A DNA stretch of 45,225 nt from a virus, in the IMG/VR virus record IMGVR_UViG_3300027759_000145, positions 1 to 45,225 of that record. The stretch is one strand, 5' to 3'. The translations under genes were made by a program, and so were the position numbers. Below are positions 7,532 to 15,055 of the stretch, one piece after another; the stretch's first letter is position 1, and every line of letters starts with the position of its first letter. The notes under the pieces were generated by a model. That model was not told the origin of the DNA and ran no database searches. It saw only the letters and a list, made by a program, of their open reading frames with translations.

Positions 7532-8203
7532 TTATTTCTTCTTAACTATCTCATCAATGATACCGTAAGCCAAAGCTTCATCGGAACCTAACCATAAATC
7601 TCGACTTGCATCGTTCTTAACAGTTTCAGCATCTTTACCACAGTATCCACCTAACAATTCAAATAATGTATTGTTAATCTTCTCCCACTCAATCATAGTG
7701 ATGCGAGCATCTTGAATATTACCACCGGCGCCTCCTGATGATTGGTGTAACATAGTACGAGAGAATCTCAATGAACCACGTTTACCTTTTGTACCCGCAC
7801 CTAATAAAACAGAACCCATAGATGCCGCCATACCGGTGTTAATTGTACGAATGTCTGAACCAATGTATTCCATTACATCAACCATTGACAAACCTGACTT
7901 CACACTTCCTCCGGGTGAGTCGATATGCATCGTGATGTCCGTACTATCCAAACTGTCTAAGAACATCAACTGTGCTTGAACTATGGTGGACATGTGGTCA
8001 TTTACCTCACCGGCCACCCAAATAATTCTTTCCATCATCAAACGTGAGAACACGTCCATTACGGTTACGTTCATACTTCTTTCTTCAAGAATATATGGTG
8101 TCATGTTGTTTTCAATGTTCGAATTGAATCTATGTAAGTCCAATGAACTGATTTTGTGGTCTTTAGCGTATAGACCAAAACTATTTAATTCTTTCGGTGT
8201 CAT
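7532..8203 (-). CDS. clpP: ClpP-like serine protease
   Basis: 223 aa, close to the usual ClpP length. All three catalytic residues are present: Ser128 in NTGMAASMGSVLL, His153 in TMLHQ and Asp202 in SRDLWLG. The oxyanion-region motif HIDSPGGSV (residues 93-101) and the ending EALAYGIIDEIV are standard for the family. ClpP forms a barrel that degrades unfolded proteins delivered by a Clp ATPase; none is encoded here, so it would use a host unfoldase or act alone. In phages ClpP-type enzymes can also be the prohead protease, but this one lies beside recombination genes rather than capsid genes. Alternatives are remodelling of host Clp activity or turnover of phage proteins. It is followed by a terminator hairpin. 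Confidence 0.92.
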   Translation of the reverse strand: MTPKELNSFGLYAKDHKISSLDLHRFNSNIENNMTPYILEERSMNVTVMDVFSRLMMERIIWVAGEVNDHMSTIVQAQLMFLDSLDSTDITMHIDSPGGSVKSGLSMVDVMEYIGSDIRTINTGMAASMGSVLLGAGTKGKRGSLRFSRTMLHQSSGGAGGNIQDARITMIEWEKINNTLFELLGGYCGKDAETVKNDASRDLWLGSDEALAYGIIDEIVKKK

Positions 8204-8245
8204 ATATTTATTATTTAGGTAACAAAGATAGTTAAAAAATCGAAA

Positions 8246-10579
8246 CTACGAAATTTTTGTTGTGATAAAATCAATGGATGAAACGTTCTCATCTTTCTTA
8301 ATCATAATCAAATTATCTGACCAGTTACGAATCAATGGATTATGAGAAATGACAATGATATGTTCAAAGTAATTTTTAATCTTCTTAAAAAATTCACCAA
8401 CCATTTCAAGGTTTTCATCCGCAATCTTGCCAAAGACTTCGTCCATTACAACGATGTTAGGCTTTGGTAATGATGAGATTTTAGTTAATACACTACGAAG
8501 TGCTAATGACGAAATTGTTCTTTCATAACCCGAACCCGCATTAAGCGGTTTAGCTATTCGTGTTTCATTATCAATCATAATGAATTCAACCTCATTCTTA
8601 TCATTAATGTTCATCTCCAAAATAAAATGGCAACTATCAACCAATAAACGATATAGTTCTTGATTAATCAATGGTACCATGTTTTTAAGGATAACCTTTG
8701 AGATACCATTCTTACCATACACGGTTAGATATACTTTGAACACTTGTAACAATTCTTCCTCTGATTTAATTTTCTTAATCAAATCTTCGTTCACGCCAAT
8801 CTTTTCTTTCATGTTGGCAATATTGTTTTTATGTCTTTCGGTGTTGGTGCCGTTCAAGCGAATATCAGCATTAGCGGTCTCAATTTTTGTTCTGATACCA
8901 ACAATTTCCGCATCAATTTTACGATTATCCTCAAGTTTCTTTTTGTTATTTTCGTAATTGTCTAATTTTAATTGTTTAACATCAATTTCGACTTGTTTTT
9001 GTTCAACCTCTAATTCATAACGCGCTTTGATAATCTTATTTCTTTCGTAAGTATCAAACTGTTCTTTTGAATCTTTGAATGATTTTTCTTTATCACGCAA
9101 ATCTTTTAATTTACCTTCACGCTCTTCACGATTTTTCTTTAATGTTTCAATAAGTTCTTTAATCTTATTGATTTCATCGGTATGGTCAACATCTTCAAGT
9201 GCTCTGTTACATGTTGGGCAGATTGAACCTTCTTCAAATTGTTTGATTAGCTTTTCGTTTCTTCCAATCGCATCGAAATCAATTTTGTCTTCAATTAAAA
9301 GTCCATTTATTAATCCTTTAACCGCATCGTGTTCTTCTTCTAAATAATATTGTGATGGTTCTACAACATTAACATTATTTGCGTTAGTTCTGCTTGTTGA
9401 TTGTTTTGTTTTAAAATCATTAATATCACTCTCAAGTTGAGATGGGTTTGTATTAATTAACTCGATGTCAATGTTATTATTTCTTGACCCAAGTAAATCA
9501 TCTCTTTTATCTTCTAAACTTTTTAATGTCTTAGTATGCACATCTAGTTCATTAACTAAAATACCTAATTGTTCCTCTGAATTAGTTATACTGTCATTGT
9601 AAGTTTGATTATCTATCTCTAACTGAGTAATGTTATATGTATTAGAAATTAATTTCTTACTCCAATCATTGTAAATGTTCTTAGCTACCTCTTCTTTTAA
9701 TTTAAGACTCTCTAATCCCATGAACTTAGTCAATATCTGTCCACGAGCAGTTGGCTTCGACTCAATCAATTCTTCAAGATTATAACCGGTAGTTAAGATA
9801 GTTGATAGAAAATCCTCTTCAGTACCAATGGCAGATTCAATAAATGATTCTGTTTCTCTACGTTGTTCACCGGATAGGTTTTCAATTGTGCCATCTTCCT
9901 TACGTTTATAGAACTCCAACTTATTGGTTACCGTGTATTCTCCTGATTTTGATTTTTTTCTTAATGTCTTTCTCTCAATAACGTAATCACCACCATCGAT
10001 GGTAATTTCGCCACGAACACTAACCTCATCTTTATCTGTAAATCTATTAAAGATTTCAGCATTGGTTTTGGTCTTAGTCGTTGAATTAAAGAATAAGAAC
10101 ATTAATAAGTCTACCGTTGATGTAGATTTTCCACCAAAGTTTTTAGGAGTGGACTCAACAACCGATATTCCATCCAAATTAGTAAAATCAATAACATTAT
10201 TATCACCAAAAGATAAGAAATTAGAAAATTCTACTTTCTTGATGAACCATTTGTTGTAGCGTACTTTGTTTTCATTTTGTTTATCAATCTCACCATTAAC
10301 TCTATTATCCAATCTATCAACAAGTTCCCATTTAGTTGTCATATTGTTTTCATCCATGAATTCCTTCATCAATGTTTTTTGATATTGACCATCTAAAATA
10401 TTATCGGATACCTCTAATGATTGTAATCGAGTATTTTTGACATTAGATAATGTCTTGGTTATAATTTGTACGCTCGTACTATTATATTTGTTTTGAAAGT
10501 ACGTCTTGACTCTCTTAATTTTTTCCGGCGTGAAGTTCTCGGGAACATCTTGCCATGTCACTTTAATAAATGGATTCAT
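8246..10579 (-). CDS. 46: gp46-like recombination endonuclease subunit (Rad50/SbcC-type ATPase)
   Basis: 777 aa. SMC-type ATPase that pairs with gp47 to resect DNA ends for recombination-dependent replication and host DNA breakdown. It starts with FSNFLSFGDNNVIDF, the usual strand before the nucleotide site. The Walker A region at about residues 141-153 reads ESTPKNFGGKST, a divergent form with Pro and Phe where the family has glycines. The middle is coiled coil around a zinc hook SICPTCNRAL (about 452-461). The C-terminal lobe carries the signature LNAGSGYERTISSLALRSVL and the Walker B PNIVVMDEVFGK. T4 gp46 is about 560 aa, so the coiled coil is longer here. gp47 lies upstream, separated by two small genes. 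Confidence 0.93.
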   Translation of the reverse strand: MNPFIKVTWQDVPENFTPEKIKRVKTYFQNKYNSTSVQIITKTLSNVKNTRLQSLEVSDNILDGQYQKTLMKEFMDENNMTTKWELVDRLDNRVNGEIDKQNENKVRYNKWFIKKVEFSNFLSFGDNNVIDFTNLDGISVVESTPKNFGGKSTSTVDLLMFLFFNSTTKTKTNAEIFNRFTDKDEVSVRGEITIDGGDYVIERKTLRKKSKSGEYTVTNKLEFYKRKEDGTIENLSGEQRRETESFIESAIGTEEDFLSTILTTGYNLEELIESKPTARGQILTKFMGLESLKLKEEVAKNIYNDWSKKLISNTYNITQLEIDNQTYNDSITNSEEQLGILVNELDVHTKTLKSLEDKRDDLLGSRNNNIDIELINTNPSQLESDINDFKTKQSTSRTNANNVNVVEPSQYYLEEEHDAVKGLINGLLIEDKIDFDAIGRNEKLIKQFEEGSICPTCNRALEDVDHTDEINKIKELIETLKKNREEREGKLKDLRDKEKSFKDSKEQFDTYERNKIIKARYELEVEQKQVEIDVKQLKLDNYENNKKKLEDNRKIDAEIVGIRTKIETANADIRLNGTNTERHKNNIANMKEKIGVNEDLIKKIKSEEELLQVFKVYLTVYGKNGISKVILKNMVPLINQELYRLLVDSCHFILEMNINDKNEVEFIMIDNETRIAKPLNAGSGYERTISSLALRSVLTKISSLPKPNIVVMDEVFGKIADENLEMVGEFFKKIKNYFEHIIVISHNPLIRNWSDNLIMIKKDENVSSIDFITTKIS

Positions 10580-10592
10580 TCAATGATTTTTG

Positions 10593-10904
10593 TTATTTGA
10601 TTCTATTCTCCTCAAAAAATTCTACAATTGCATTCAATGCCCAAACAGCACCGGCGGTAAACATACCATCAAAAAATGTAGTTGGTACAATCGGTAACTC
10701 AATAAAGGTGTTAATTAAACCACCTAAGATAAGTGACATAAAGAATCCAACCCACGTTGACGTACACAACGTACATGAGATTAAATCACCAAAAAACTTT
10801 GAGTGTTTCTTTATAAAAAGACGGGGTCTTTCAAAAATTGCGCCCCAAACAAGGATAGAGGTCATTCCATAACCTGCGATAATCCAAAAAATAATTAATT
10901 CCAT
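10593..10904 (-). CDS. Small membrane protein with a CxxC motif
   Basis: 103 aa with three hydrophobic segments at about residues 3-24, 41-65 and 75-95. The loop before the second segment reads LISCTLCTSTWVGF, a CxxC next to a conserved W-V-G, similar to the DUF1360-type small membrane proteins of bacteria and phages; that match is by eye. It may bind a metal or form a disulfide at the membrane. It lies between the repeat protein and gp46, with gaps of 35 and 13 bases, so it is probably co-transcribed with the recombination genes. No role is known to me. Confidence 0.6.
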   Translation of the reverse strand: MELIIFWIIAGYGMTSILVWGAIFERPRLFIKKHSKFFGDLISCTLCTSTWVGFFMSLILGGLINTFIELPIVPTTFFDGMFTAGAVWALNAIVEFFEENRIK

Positions 10905-10939
10905 AACGAAATATAGATAAAAAAAATGAATTAAAAAAG

Positions 10940-11662
10940 TTATTCATCATATAAAGAATTCATATCGCTATTTCTCATAAATTTTGCCTTATTAATTTTA
11001 GTAAGACTTTCTGTTATAGCGTCTAATTCTTTTTGTAGTTTTTCATTTAGTCCTTTTAGACAAATTATCTCCGTTTCGTCTATTTTAACGATTTCTTTGA
11101 TAACTTCAATTTGTACCTCTTTTATAACCTCCTTAATAACTTCAATGGGCACTTCTTTAATGACTTCCCTAATAACCTCAATTGGCACCTCTTTAATTAC
11201 CTCAATTGGTACTTCTTTTATTATGGTATTGGTCTTTGATTCGCCCCGCACTTCTTTGATAACCTCAACCTCAATAGGAACTTCTTTAATTATTTCCTTG
11301 ATGACTTCGACGGGAACTTCTTTAATTATTTCCTTAACGACTTCGACTTCGACAAAGACTTCTTTGATGACTTCCTTAATAACCTCAAACGGTACCTCTC
11401 TAACAACTTCCCTAATAACCTCAACTGGTACTTCCACAAGCTTTTCAACTGTGATTTCCACGATTTTTTCGACCTCTTTAATGATTTCTTTTTCAATTGT
11501 TACCTCCTTTCCTTTTATATGTGATGGAGTCTCACCGTATTTTAATATGGTAAACCCCCGATTAAATGTTTCTTTTGCTTTTTTATCAATGTCTTGGACG
11601 TTATTTAATTCACAATATTGTATGAATTCTTTATCCAAGGTTAAGGTGTGCTTCTTTACCAT
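10940..11662 (-). CDS. EVPxEVIKEV-repeat protein
   Basis: 240 aa. Residues about 1-50 form a globular N-terminus (LDKEFIQYCELNNVQDI then FNRGFTILKYGETPSH). Residues about 53-195 are an almost pure repeat of E-V-(I/P)-(x)-E-V-I-K, alternating acidic or basic residues with Val/Ile. The final 45 residues are a normal charged helix. The repeat could form a long beta-helical or coiled rod. The codons vary between units, so the pattern looks kept at the protein level. The first 32 bases overlap the end of gp47, so they are translationally linked. Function unknown; a spacer or scaffold for the recombination complex is possible. Confidence 0.7.
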   Translation of the reverse strand: MVKKHTLTLDKEFIQYCELNNVQDIDKKAKETFNRGFTILKYGETPSHIKGKEVTIEKEIIKEVEKIVEITVEKLVEVPVEVIREVVREVPFEVIKEVIKEVFVEVEVVKEIIKEVPVEVIKEIIKEVPIEVEVIKEVRGESKTNTIIKEVPIEVIKEVPIEVIREVIKEVPIEVIKEVIKEVQIEVIKEIVKIDETEIICLKGLNEKLQKELDAITESLTKINKAKFMRNSDMNSLYDE

Positions 11663-12449
11663 CCTCTATGTCGGTTATATCTTTTATTTCAAAATGGAGA
11701 AATGGTTGTTCATTGGGTAAATCGTGAAATGTATAACCATCTGTCTCCATATTATATATACCATAACCGTGATGTTTCACCGTCTCACCAAAATTTTGTT
11801 GGATGAGGCTACCCGGCATTATGGCTTTTCCACCTTCTGGTAATGTAAAAGTTTGGCGTTTGTGAATATCTCCACATAAAAGTAATTCTAAACCAACAAA
11901 GTTTAATCTATCATATGCATCCTCAAATTCAAATCCCATATCGGTAGATAACCCTTGGATTGGTCCGTGGAATAAACCTACGTGAAATTTACCTTCCTCC
12001 TTTTCGTATTCAGGTTTTACATTGTGTTGATACAATGAATAAACAACCCAATTAATATTTTCATCGGGATATACACCGCTATCTTTGTAATAAGAAATAG
12101 GTTCATCGTACAATAGTTCAACAATCGGCGTGATACTATCCAAACGTTGTGTATTGTTTTCCAAGAAGTCGTGGTTACCCGGTATGATTACAACTTTACC
12201 AAATTCACCTAATTCTTTTAAAAACCAACTAGTTAACATTAACTGTTCGTTTGAGATATTAATCTTTTGATGGGCCAAATCTCCCGCAACCACAATACGA
12301 ATATTATCCCAAGTTAACCCTTCGTTAACCCAACCATCATATTGAACCTTTAATTCATCAATTAAAAACTCAAATTGTTTCTTATACAATTCGTGGTATT
12401 GATATGTCCTAATGTGGATGTCGGCAATGTGCACTATTCTTTTAATCAT
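11631..12449 (-). CDS. 47: gp47-like recombination endonuclease subunit (Mre11/SbcD-type nuclease)
   Basis: 272 aa. Calcineurin-like metallophosphoesterase that forms the nuclease half of the gp46/gp47 complex. The metal-binding motifs come in order: HIADIHIRT (D10, H12), VVAGDLAHQK, IIPGNHDF, GLFHGPIQG and LLCGDIHKRQ. The length is slightly below T4 gp47 (about 339 aa), the capping domain being short. It overlaps the RecB-like nuclease gene upstream by 4 bases and the repeat-protein gene downstream by 32 bases, so all three are likely expressed together. The separation of 47 from 46 by two extra genes differs from the near-adjacent T4 arrangement. Confidence 0.93.
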   Translation of the reverse strand: MIKRIVHIADIHIRTYQYHELYKKQFEFLIDELKVQYDGWVNEGLTWDNIRIVVAGDLAHQKINISNEQLMLTSWFLKELGEFGKVVIIPGNHDFLENNTQRLDSITPIVELLYDEPISYYKDSGVYPDENINWVVYSLYQHNVKPEYEKEEGKFHVGLFHGPIQGLSTDMGFEFEDAYDRLNFVGLELLLCGDIHKRQTFTLPEGGKAIMPGSLIQQNFGETVKHHGYGIYNMETDGYTFHDLPNEQPFLHFEIKDITDIEDGKEAHLNLG

Positions 12450-13303
12450 CGTTTCAAATATTTGTTTAAATCCATAGTTAGTATTGTGTCACTTATTTCT
12501 TTTGGTACTCTGAATTCCTCAAATGTACTATTATCTTTTAAAAGAACAACAACACTTCCCATTAATTTTGTATTATTAAATTTGGTACCTTGTAACATTT
12601 TTAATATCAATCTACCATATAGTGGTAGTTGTAAGTAATAGTGACCTAAGGCGTTATCGTGGTAATTACTAAATGGTGGATACAATCTACCCGTATAATA
12701 TTGAACTTCAAAGTTCTTGGGCTTATTTGTCTTCCAGTCTGTTATAACCAAACCATAATCCGTTTTTTGTTTGTTCATCATTAACCATACCTTATCGGGT
12801 TGACCGGTATATCCCTCTTCGGGGTCACCTAATACTATCTCGGTATCTAACAATACACCACCACGTTCAAACATCAAGTCAAGGAATTGTTTTCCTGCAA
12901 CAATCATAGCATCGCTTTTGCGTTGTTGTTCTTCGTTGATTTCAAATATTGGTTGTCTAACGTCCTTGTAACTACCAAACCTATCAATGGTATCGCTTTC
13001 TAATTCAAAGTGAACACGGCTACCCATATTGGTTGATAAATCACCCGCAAGTTTCCATTCTGCCAACAATTCTTTTGTGGCTTCAGGGTCACCTTTACAC
13101 ATCTGTAATGCCTTACCTTCCGAGTCAAAGTGTTTGTGAAACTTGGATATTAGTCTTGAAACTGATGGGAAATTACTTTTAATTTCACCGTTAAGGTCTC
13201 TCATGTAATAAATGTGTTCGTCTTCAATAAAGGTTAACTCTAATTGTTTCCTCTTCTCTTCAAGCACTTCTCTCATCTCTAAGGAGATATCGTTTAAATT
13301 CAT
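12446..13303 (-). CDS. PD-(D/E)XK nuclease, RecB/Cas4-like
   Basis: 285 aa. Carries the full RecB-type active site: H98 in MGSRVHFELE, E155 in LLDTEIVL, D170 in GYTGQPDKVW and D189-W-K191 in VITDWKTNK, followed by the QYYTGRLYPP and YLQLPLY helix that RecB-family enzymes use. These enzymes cut DNA with two metal ions. The four cysteines of the Cas4 iron-sulfur cluster are not seen. Lying between primase and gp47, it probably takes part in end processing or recombination-linked replication, perhaps as an exonuclease helping gp46/gp47. It ends inside the start of gp47 (4-base overlap) and lies one base after the primase stop. Confidence 0.85.
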   Translation of the reverse strand: MNLNDISLEMREVLEEKRKQLELTFIEDEHIYYMRDLNGEIKSNFPSVSRLISKFHKHFDSEGKALQMCKGDPEATKELLAEWKLAGDLSTNMGSRVHFELESDTIDRFGSYKDVRQPIFEINEEQQRKSDAMIVAGKQFLDLMFERGGVLLDTEIVLGDPEEGYTGQPDKVWLMMNKQKTDYGLVITDWKTNKPKNFEVQYYTGRLYPPFSNYHDNALGHYYLQLPLYGRLILKMLQGTKFNNTKLMGSVVVLLKDNSTFEEFRVPKEISDTILTMDLNKYLKR

Positions 13304-13304
13304 A

Positions 13305-14249
13305 TTAGTCTAATTTTTTTTCTTTGTATTCACTTAAATCACCCGCAAGGTCTGCAATATCCTTATCACCCTCTAACTTTATGATGTTTACTCGACCCAT
13401 TAATTTGCCGCAATTAATTTTATGATATAGTTTCTCAGCATCATTCCACGCATCGGGGTCTAATACAATTGTAAGTTCACTTTTTGCATTGTCATATAAT
13501 GTATTAAAGAGGTGGTCTGACATAAACTTACCTAACATTGGTATTGAATTGGGTATGAATATGCTATCAAATGCACCTTCAACGATGTATATCTTTTCAT
13601 TCCAATTAACTAATTTTTCATTGAAGATAATGATTTCCTTTTGTACTTCGGGGTTTTTATACTTCAATTTGGTGTATAAAAGATATGACCTTGCAATAAA
13701 ATAATTTAGATAACCCTCTTCGTTATATGATGGTATGATAATTCTATTTGCAAAATCACCTTCATAACAGAATCCAATGTTATATCGTTCTAACATTTCA
13801 TCGGTAATGTTTCTTTTTTTGATATAAGCCCATGCTTGTCTGAATTGCGATGTTAATTGTAAACCTCTGCTTGCATCTTTAAATGCTATAAATTCTTTTG
13901 GTAATTTTACTTGCTTATAAATTCTTTTAGGTGCTTCGCCATCCTCATCAGGTCTTAATATAAGATATTTCTTGAGTAGTTTTGGGTTACCGTGTTGTTT
14001 TATTAACTTATATAATGTACCGCGAGTTCCGTGAGTTTCAGAACATGACCAACATTTAAAAACGCTTTCTTTGTAGTTGATTTCAAGATTTCCTTTCCCA
14101 TCTCCGTGGTCAAGTTCCTTAATGTCATATGAACAAACAGGACAATCAAATGATATTTGTCCTTTGTAATCGTTGTGGAGTTTAGGTGTACCTAAAATGT
14201 CCTCAAGGATATCAATTACCGGTGAATAATCTACTTTTTGGTCAGTCAT
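13305..14249 (-). CDS. 61: DNA primase (DnaG/gp61-like)
   Basis: 314 aa. Makes RNA primers for lagging-strand synthesis together with the helicase at 40463-41842. The N-terminal zinc site is FDCPVCSYD with C36/C39 and KCWSCSETHG with C66/C69. The Toprim core follows, with IYIVEGAFDSIF (the catalytic Glu, about residue 220) and TIVLDPDAWND (the metal-binding DxD). The length is near T4 gp61 (342 aa). Between the domains is KRNITDEMLERYNIGF, as in DnaG proteins. The gene starts a short distance downstream of a terminator hairpin and opens the primase-nuclease-gp47 unit. No Shine-Dalgarno sequence is seen. Confidence 0.9.
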   Translation of the reverse strand: MTDQKVDYSPVIDILEDILGTPKLHNDYKGQISFDCPVCSYDIKELDHGDGKGNLEINYKESVFKCWSCSETHGTRGTLYKLIKQHGNPKLLKKYLILRPDEDGEAPKRIYKQVKLPKEFIAFKDASRGLQLTSQFRQAWAYIKKRNITDEMLERYNIGFCYEGDFANRIIIPSYNEEGYLNYFIARSYLLYTKLKYKNPEVQKEIIIFNEKLVNWNEKIYIVEGAFDSIFIPNSIPMLGKFMSDHLFNTLYDNAKSELTIVLDPDAWNDAEKLYHKINCGKLMGRVNIIKLEGDKDIADLAGDLSEYKEKKLD

Positions 14250-14293
14250 ACTTGAAAGGTATGTAAAATATTTGATAAAAAAAAATTAGACAT

Positions 14294-14360
14294 AAAAAAA
14301 GAGGATTCGACACCACCCGAACCCTCTACCAACCAAGAATGTATTGCTACATTCCCGACC
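14294..14360 (-). ncRNA. Candidate small structured RNA between the RuvC-like gene and primase
   Basis: In a 152-base gap without ORFs, the minus strand has two consecutive hairpins. The first, at 14334-14357, is a 10-bp stem with GAATGTA/TACATTC and a GCAA tetraloop (GNRA type); its lower part pairs by G-U only on the minus strand. The second is the terminator. Directly upstream (14368-14378) is the TATTTAT motif seen before late genes. It may be an independent small RNA of about 65-70 bases or just the structured 3' UTR of the RuvC-like mRNA. I found no tRNA cloverleaf. Confidence 0.45.
14300..14327 (-). terminator. Strong rho-independent terminator
   Basis: On the minus strand AGAGGGTTCG and CGAATCCTCT pair over ten positions (one G-U) around an 8-base loop. 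A clean run of seven T follows (A-run at 14294-14300). It ends transcripts coming from the RuvC-like gene or from the RNA described next. Confidence 0.85.
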
Positions 14361-14367
14361 TACATTA

Positions 14368-14378
14368 ATAAATATAAA
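14368..14378 (-). promoter_or_regulatory. TTTATATTTAT motif upstream of the candidate RNA
   Basis: Coding-strand TTTATATTTAT, about ten bases before the first hairpin. This copy is the only one not followed closely by a start codon, so it would favour a promoter role for the motif. The transcription start is unproven. Confidence 0.3.
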
Positions 14379-14401
14379 CAAAAGTTTTTGAAAAACAAAG
14401 C

Positions 14402-15016
14402 CTACTTCGTATTTTTTTCATTTTCTTTTATCATATTTACATATCCTATCACACAACACGCAGCATCCGCCATGTCGTAGTTTTCTTTCTTTAACGCATT
14501 GTTTTTTCCGTACAACCAATTAATGTCAGGACAAACCTCATTAACGTGTTCCCATATTACATGTTTCTTGTCAATATCTTTTGGATAACCCCCAAACAAA
14601 ACATTACGTCCTTTATCATTTGGACCAACCAAATCGGGAAAAGCAAACTTTCTCGAATTATATGTTGATATAAATGTTGGTAAGACACCTAAAGCATCGT
14701 AACACACTTTAAGAATTAAAGTATTGTAACGTAACAAAGTACCAATTGTATAGATGTTGTTAGATTGAAGAAGTGGCTCTTCTATAATGACACGAGTAAT
14801 TCCCATTCCTTTATAGTTTTCGATGTGTGCTTTGAACGCATCCGCCTTCTTAATTAATTCTTCAATTTTATCTTCAGGTTGTGGTTTAATTTTTGGTGAA
14901 AAATGTGTTAACTCCAATAATTTTGAACCCGAAATATCAAATAACGCAAAACCAATAGTTTTAGTACTAATATCTAAACCAAGAATTTTAGCCGACTCAA
15001 GTATTTTTTTATTCAT
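14402..15016 (-). CDS. RuvC-like Holliday junction resolvase
   Basis: 204 aa. RNase H-fold nuclease expected to resolve branched DNA before packaging, the job T4 gives to the unrelated gp49. Catalytic acids fit RuvC: D15 in ILGLDISTKTIGFAL, E79/E80 in VIIEEPLL, and the two aspartates in NYDMADAACCVIGY near residues 177-181. The length is near RuvC (about 173 aa) with a small insert. An ATG start, with a TATTTAT motif ten bases upstream, places it in the late class, where resolvases are usually needed. It is the last gene before the terminator at 14300-14327, after a 39-base gap following the baseplate-type gene. Confidence 0.88.
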   Translation of the reverse strand: MNKKILESAKILGLDISTKTIGFALFDISGSKLLELTHFSPKIKPQPEDKIEELIKKADAFKAHIENYKGMGITRVIIEEPLLQSNNIYTIGTLLRYNTLILKVCYDALGVLPTFISTYNSRKFAFPDLVGPNDKGRNVLFGGYPKDIDKKHVIWEHVNEVCPDINWLYGKNNALKKENYDMADAACCVIGYVNMIKENEKNTK

Positions 15017-15026
15017 GTAAACTATA

Positions 15027-15033
15027 ATAAATA
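15027..15033 (-). promoter_or_regulatory. TATTTAT motif upstream of the RuvC-like gene
   Basis: Coding-strand TATTTAT ten bases before the ATG, inside a 39-base gap. A member of the recurrent late-gene motif family. Confidence 0.3.
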
Positions 15034-15055
15034 ATTTAACATGAATTGTAAAGTC

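Noticed and set aside
11097-11720. Plus-strand 207-codon frame (TSLITS repeats)
   Set aside because: Antisense of the EVIK repeat; the minus-strand gene fits the packing and overlaps gp47 properly.
14294-14360. tRNA-like element (GGTTCG near the terminator)
   Set aside because: No acceptor or anticodon arms can be drawn; the GGTTCG belongs to the terminator stem.
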